Below are positions 19,693 to 23,414 of a stretch of DNA of 23,414 bases, in pieces. How positions within the stretch are numbered: the first letter of the stretch is position 1; each line of letters starts with the position of its first letter. Below the pieces are notes generated by a model. The model saw nothing but the letters and a program-made list of their open reading frames with translations, had not been told where the DNA came from and searched no databases. The stretch is from an uncultured Oscillospiraceae bacterium (GTDB lineage Bacteria; Bacillota; Clostridia; Oscillospirales; Ruminococcaceae), in NCBI GenBank assembly GCA_905197685.1, contig CAJJZS010000017.1, forward strand, positions 1 through 23,414. Reading direction: 5' to 3'. The translations under genes were made by a program, and so were the position numbers.

Positions 19693-20749
19693 AAATATCA
19701 CAGCGGAAATGATACGGAACAGGATGCTTGACCGCATACCGCAGGGGATTGATAAAAGAGAAGGTTCCGTTATCTGGAACGCAATCGCTCCGGCAGCGCT
19801 GGAACTGAAGAATATGCTGGTAGAGGCAGACGGAATCTATCAGGAAACCTTTGTTGATACCGCTTCCGGATGGGGACTTATCCTCAGAGGAAAGGAAAGA
19901 AAGATGGAGCCTTACCCTGCAAGTTATGCGGTTGGGAAAGCGGTGTTTAATATGGAAGTAGCAATCGGCAGCCGCTTTTCGGTTGATTTGGTGAATTTTG
20001 CAGTTGTTGAGAGAATGAGCCGGAATACTTACAAAGTTCGGTGCGAAACAGCAGGCAGCGAAGGAAACCGCCATCTGGGGGATATGATTCCGATTGAATA
20101 TATCCCGGGTTTGACCAAAGCAGTGCTGGAAGAAATCTTAATCCCGGGAGAGGACGAGGAGGATACCGAATCGTTTCGGCAGAGAATTTTAGATTCCTTT
20201 TACGATATGTCTTATGCCGGAAATATTGCCTATTACAAAAAGGAAATAAAAAAGATTCCGGGCGTGGGGGCAGTAAAGGTAACGCCGATCTGGAATGGAC
20301 CGGGAACGGTTGGAATCGAATTGCTTAACGGAGAATATGACATTCCGTCCAAAGAGATGATAAAAGATATTCAGGAAAAGGTCGACCCGCCGGGATTGCA
20401 CGGGCACGGAATGAAAATTGCGCCGATTGGACATTACGCTACGGTGATGCCTGCTCAGAAACTGGAAGTGAATATTACCTTTCGTTTGACCTATCAGGCA
20501 GAGTATAACTGGGAGAAGGTAAAACCCGATGCAGAAAAGAGTATTCGCGAATATCTTCTGGAACTGACCAAAGAATGGGAAAACAGCGAAGCTCTTGTAG
20601 TCAGAATTTCGCAGATTGAACGCAGAATACTTGACCTTGAGGGGGTAATTGATATTACCGAAACCAAGATAAATGCAAAAGACAGCAACCTTTTGCTGGA
20701 CAAAAGTCGGATTCCGCAGTTGGGAGTGATTGCAGATGAGGCAAGCTAA
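19685..20749 (+). CDS. xkdT: Baseplate J-like protein (XkdT type)
   Basis: The 354-aa protein starts at GTG 19685 (8-bp overlap). It has the gpJ family motifs: RIPQGIDKREGSVIWNAIAP, PGEDEEDTESFRQRILDSF, the GNIAYYKKEIKKIPGVGAVK motif and GTVGIELLNGEYDIPSKEMI. This is the wedge protein that forms the periphery of the baseplate and moves on contraction. Normal length. Confidence 0.95.
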   Translation: MFENITAEMIRNRMLDRIPQGIDKREGSVIWNAIAPAALELKNMLVEADGIYQETFVDTASGWGLILRGKERKMEPYPASYAVGKAVFNMEVAIGSRFSVDLVNFAVVERMSRNTYKVRCETAGSEGNRHLGDMIPIEYIPGLTKAVLEEILIPGEDEEDTESFRQRILDSFYDMSYAGNIAYYKKEIKKIPGVGAVKVTPIWNGPGTVGIELLNGEYDIPSKEMIKDIQEKVDPPGLHGHGMKIAPIGHYATVMPAQKLEVNITFRLTYQAEYNWEKVKPDAEKSIREYLLELTKEWENSEALVVRISQIERRILDLEGVIDITETKINAKDSNLLLDKSRIPQLGVIADEAS

Positions 20750-21386
20750 GATACAAAACTACCAGCCGCCGTTGGTGCGAAATCAGCGGGAAATGGGGTA
20801 TATCGCCGAAGCGGAAAATCCGGAATTTAACTGGCTTTACGCTATTTTGGATACTGCCATGAAAGATCAGTTTATTTTGACGGCGACCGAAACAGGAATC
20901 AGCCGATGGGAAAAAATCCTAAAGATAAAGCCGCCGGCAGGAAGCACGCTGGAACAGCGCCGGGCAGCGGTACTTGCCAGATTGCTTGCAAGAATCCCAA
21001 TTAACCTTGAGGTAGTGCGGCAGGTAGTGGAAACCTATCTTGGCGTGCCTGTTGATATTGAAATGTGGTGGGACGCAGAAAACCTAACGTGGAAAGAGGT
21101 GCGGGAACGGCACAAAACATGGAAGAACGTCGGGCGCAAGCGATGGGGCGACTTTCACAAGACAGGCGAACCGTATGTCATTTACATCTATTACCGAGGG
21201 ACAACCAAAATTCCAGACCTTGCCCCGCTTTATGAAATGCTGTACGAGCTGATTCCCGCAAACCTTGTGATTAAGGTTCTGTATAAATATCAGACATGGG
21301 GCGAAGTCAATGACGATTACAACGCATGGACAGAGCTGAAAGGGCAGAGCTGGGGAACCATTCGCATGGGAAATAAGACGATTTAG
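20736..21386 (+). CDS. xkdU: YmfQ/DUF2313-type baseplate protein (XkdU type)
   Basis: The 216-aa protein starts at ATG 20736, 9 nt after GGAG and overlapping the baseplate J end; an in-frame TTG at 20730 is a weaker choice. Contains LEQRRAAVLARLLARIPINL, the central motif of the family, followed by several tryptophan-rich segments (WKEVRERHKTWKNVG, WTELKGQSWGT). It attaches fibers to the baseplate wedge in related systems. The fiber gene follows after 11 bp. Confidence 0.88.
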   Translation: MRQAKIQNYQPPLVRNQREMGYIAEAENPEFNWLYAILDTAMKDQFILTATETGISRWEKILKIKPPAGSTLEQRRAAVLARLLARIPINLEVVRQVVETYLGVPVDIEMWWDAENLTWKEVRERHKTWKNVGRKRWGDFHKTGEPYVIYIYYRGTTKIPDLAPLYEMLYELIPANLVIKVLYKYQTWGEVNDDYNAWTELKGQSWGTIRMGNKTI

Positions 21387-21397
21387 GAGTTGATAAG

Positions 21398-23116
21398 ATG
21401 GAATTAAGCAGATTTCTCAAGATGAATATCATGGGAGAAAATGACGATGCCGACATTTTGAAGGTAGCGGAAAACTTTGAGAAACTCGACCGAGCCGCGA
21501 AGGACTGGTCGAACTTCGGGAACACCGGCACAGTGCTGGAAACAGGCGGAGATTTTCAGGTAGCGACGGTTTTCCCCGTTCCCGATGAAGAAGGCGCAAT
21601 CTTTACGATTACTTTAAAAATGCCCCGCGCATATGCCGAGGGCGACACCGTCACAGTGGACGGAATCGCATATAACCTCTATCAGGGCACAGACCCCGCG
21701 CTTTCGGACGCGTGGAAGGCGGGCGAGGTGGTAACGGTAAACTTTGACAAAACCTCCCGCCGGTGCTGGGCTTCTGCGGGCGGCGGCGCGCCCAGACCGC
21801 TCCCCGCGCAGGTGAGCAATATGCAGGCAAGCACGCCCGAAGGGGAAACGCCGTCAATTGTGTTCAGCTGGACAAACCCGCAGGACGAAAACTTTGCGGG
21901 CATGGTGCTTATCGTTAAAGAGGGCAGCGCGCCCAACAGCGTGACCGACGGCACACAGGCGTACAAGGGCAACGGCACTGCCTTCACCTACACCGATGGC
22001 GTGCAGTGGGAACACACCTATTTTGCCCGCGGCTTTGCCTACAATTCGCAGGGGAAATACCAGCTGGACGCCACCGGCGCGATTGCCGGCGCAACGCCGA
22101 GCAATATTCCTTCTCCGGTCACTCAGTTTCAGGTGCAGACCGAATATGACACAGCAACGCTTGTCTGGACAAATCCAACCGAGCAGTCCTATGCAAAGAC
22201 CGTTGTTGTTCAGAAAATCGGGGCAATCCCGCAGAACCTGTCCGACGGAACCGAGGTATACAGCGGAACAGGAACAACGGTAACGGTCAGCAAACTGCAA
22301 GATAAGATTGTTTACTATTGGCGAGCCTTTGCAGTAAGCAAAACCGACAAGTACAACGCAAAGGACGCGCCTCATACCACTTATACGCCAAAGCTAATAC
22401 CGGACGAACCGACCTCTTGGGAGTTAATCAAGACCGACTATAATTCCGGTTCTTTTTCTTTTCCGGAAACAGGTTACTTTAAAATCGTTGTCGCCGGTGG
22501 CGGAGGAAAAGGCGGAAACGGCGACTATCAAGGACCGAATATCGGAGACGGCGGATATGACGGAAAAAACAAAGCAACCGGAGGAGGCGGAGGTGGATGC
22601 GGCGGCTTTGCAGAATCTAAATTCTTAAAGCGAAAAGGGGAAACCGTATCCTATACCGTCGGCTCAACGGTTACTTGTGAGGGAATGACCGCAACGAGCG
22701 GTAGAAACGGTGGTGGTAAAACCGGTGGAAGCGGCGGAACAGCCTCCGGAGGAAACCTCAGAAATGTACAAGGTACGAAAGGAGGGACAGGCGAATATCA
22801 AAGTAAAGATGCGGGATTTTCTGTCAGCGCAAACGGCGGCTCGGGCGCACGAAATGAACATAGCTACGGCGGAGACGGAGGAAGCGCAAACGGAGTTAAT
22901 TCAAGCGGTACTGAAAGACCGGGAAGTTCCGGCAGCCGTTCATGTGTGAAAATCTACCGAGGAAATACCAATCTTACCTTGTCTGAGCGAAACGCATGGG
23001 AAATTGCAAATTTGAAATCGGAAAATAAAAATGCGGAAACAATCCTTTCCAAACTCACCGTTGACACAGACTATCGCTTGTTAATGCTTGAATTTGGCAG
23101 TCAAACACAAATTTAA
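21398..23116 (+). CDS. Tail fiber / receptor-binding protein with glycine-rich tip
   Basis: The 572-aa protein reads as: N-terminal attachment part (1-130), two homologous fibronectin III-like modules (about 135-228 and 238-330; shared WTNP...DGT..Y.G.GT pattern), a glycine-rich domain (about 365-515, runs of five or six Gly, GGxGG repeats, one early Cys401), and a helical C-terminus (530-572). Glycine-rich domains of this sort act as variable adhesin tips in phages. It should set the target range of the particle. The DNA of the first module (about 21600-22100) is visibly richer in G+C than the rest, suggesting modular exchange. No separate fiber chaperone is seen directly behind it. Confidence 0.82.
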   Translation: MELSRFLKMNIMGENDDADILKVAENFEKLDRAAKDWSNFGNTGTVLETGGDFQVATVFPVPDEEGAIFTITLKMPRAYAEGDTVTVDGIAYNLYQGTDPALSDAWKAGEVVTVNFDKTSRRCWASAGGGAPRPLPAQVSNMQASTPEGETPSIVFSWTNPQDENFAGMVLIVKEGSAPNSVTDGTQAYKGNGTAFTYTDGVQWEHTYFARGFAYNSQGKYQLDATGAIAGATPSNIPSPVTQFQVQTEYDTATLVWTNPTEQSYAKTVVVQKIGAIPQNLSDGTEVYSGTGTTVTVSKLQDKIVYYWRAFAVSKTDKYNAKDAPHTTYTPKLIPDEPTSWELIKTDYNSGSFSFPETGYFKIVVAGGGGKGGNGDYQGPNIGDGGYDGKNKATGGGGGGCGGFAESKFLKRKGETVSYTVGSTVTCEGMTATSGRNGGGKTGGSGGTASGGNLRNVQGTKGGTGEYQSKDAGFSVSANGGSGARNEHSYGGDGGSANGVNSSGTERPGSSGSRSCVKIYRGNTNLTLSERNAWEIANLKSENKNAETILSKLTVDTDYRLLMLEFGSQTQI

Positions 23117-23135
23117 AACAGGAGGTTATATATTG

Positions 23136-23306
23136 ATGGCAACTTACGAAATGATGAAAACTTTAATCACAGAAGAAAAGAAAACCGGCGCGATTGATAA
23201 AAAAGCATGGGAGAAAAAATTGGACGTGTTTTTGCTCTTTGACCGTATCACCTCCGAGCAGTACAAGGAACTCAAAGAGCTGCTCGGGGACAACGCCGCA
23301 GCATAA
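23136..23306 (+). CDS. Small XkdX-like protein after the fiber gene
   Basis: The 56-aa protein starts at ATG 23136 (TTG at 23133 also possible) behind AGGAGG (23120-23125). It is helical and ends in DRITSEQYKELKELL, resembling the short XkdX-type proteins that follow fiber genes in PBSX-like operons. Function unknown. Moderate confidence in the gene, low in the family. Confidence 0.62.
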   Translation: MATYEMMKTLITEEKKTGAIDKKAWEKKLDVFLLFDRITSEQYKELKELLGDNAAA

Positions 23307-23359
23307 AAAATGCAGGAAGATAAAAGACGGCTTTCTGTCCTGTCAGGAGGTGTAAAGTA

Positions 23360-23414
23360 TTGACCGATGAAGAACTGGACGAGCTGACCGAGGATTTAAA
23401 AACCTTTCTCGCAG
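23360..23414 (+). CDS. Start of a further small gene, cut by the window end
   Basis: TTG at 23360 follows AGGAGG and opens an 18-codon frame (MTDEELDELTEDLKTFLA) to the window edge. Acidic and helical. Position suggests a gene before the lysis module. Partial; product cannot be named. Confidence 0.5.
   Translation, partial: MTDEELDELTEDLKTFLA

Noticed and set aside
23310..23363. 17-codon frame between the XkdX-like gene and the last gene
   Set aside because: Too short, with no ribosome binding site; it contains the binding site of the following gene.

Overview
The window is part of a prophage-derived element in a low-to-mid G+C Gram-positive bacterium, most likely a Clostridia member of the Bacillota. 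The evidence is strong AGGAGG-type ribosome binding sites, many GTG/TTG starts, consensus TTGACA/TATAAT promoters, and a PBSX-type (xkd) contractile tail operon. No host chromosomal gene is seen, so genus cannot be given.

Layout. (1) 1-600: strong terminator and a leftward tyrosine integrase reduced to its N-terminal part. (2) 600-4330: lysogenic cargo, all leftward: a SIR2-domain protein, a two-helix membrane protein, and a MNT/HEPN toxin-antitoxin pair. Several short rightward RNA candidates with good promoters and terminators sit between these genes, and three copies of one hairpin repeat mark the cassette borders. (3) 4324-5620: ImmA-type peptidase, XRE repressor, operator region and a divergent Cro-like gene, i.e. 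the lysogeny switch. (4) 5625-10480: rightward early genes: Bro-N/KilAC antirepressor, small regulators, SSB, replisome organizer, DnaC-type loader, three 91-bp tandem repeats, and an ArpU/RinA-like late activator. (5) 10481-10778: presumed late promoter and terminator, then a frameshifted gene remnant. (6) 10779-23414: contractile tail and baseplate genes in PBSX order: gp10-like, tail terminator (interrupted by TAG), sheath, tube, duplicated cargo gene, assembly chaperone with a -1 frameshift signal, tape measure, LysM protein, hub, DUF2577, DUF2634, baseplate J, YmfQ-like, fiber. The window ends before any lysis gene.

How it fits together. The usual head block (terminase, portal, protease, capsid, connectors) is absent from its normal place between the late activator and the tail genes. 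The element therefore looks like a headless prophage that could make a contractile tail particle of the R-type bacteriocin (diffocin-like) kind. Unlike a streamlined tailocin it keeps the phage replication module and lysogeny switch. The truncated integrase, the amber codon in the tail terminator gene and the frameshifted remnant show decay, so domesticated tailocin and decaying prophage both remain possible.

Main items for a second look: the headless organisation, the repeat-bordered defence/TA cassettes with their small RNAs, the paired-hairpin RNA beside the SIR2 gene, the A AAA AAC frameshift site, the recently homogenised duplicate cargo gene, and the candidate origin plus 91-bp repeats.
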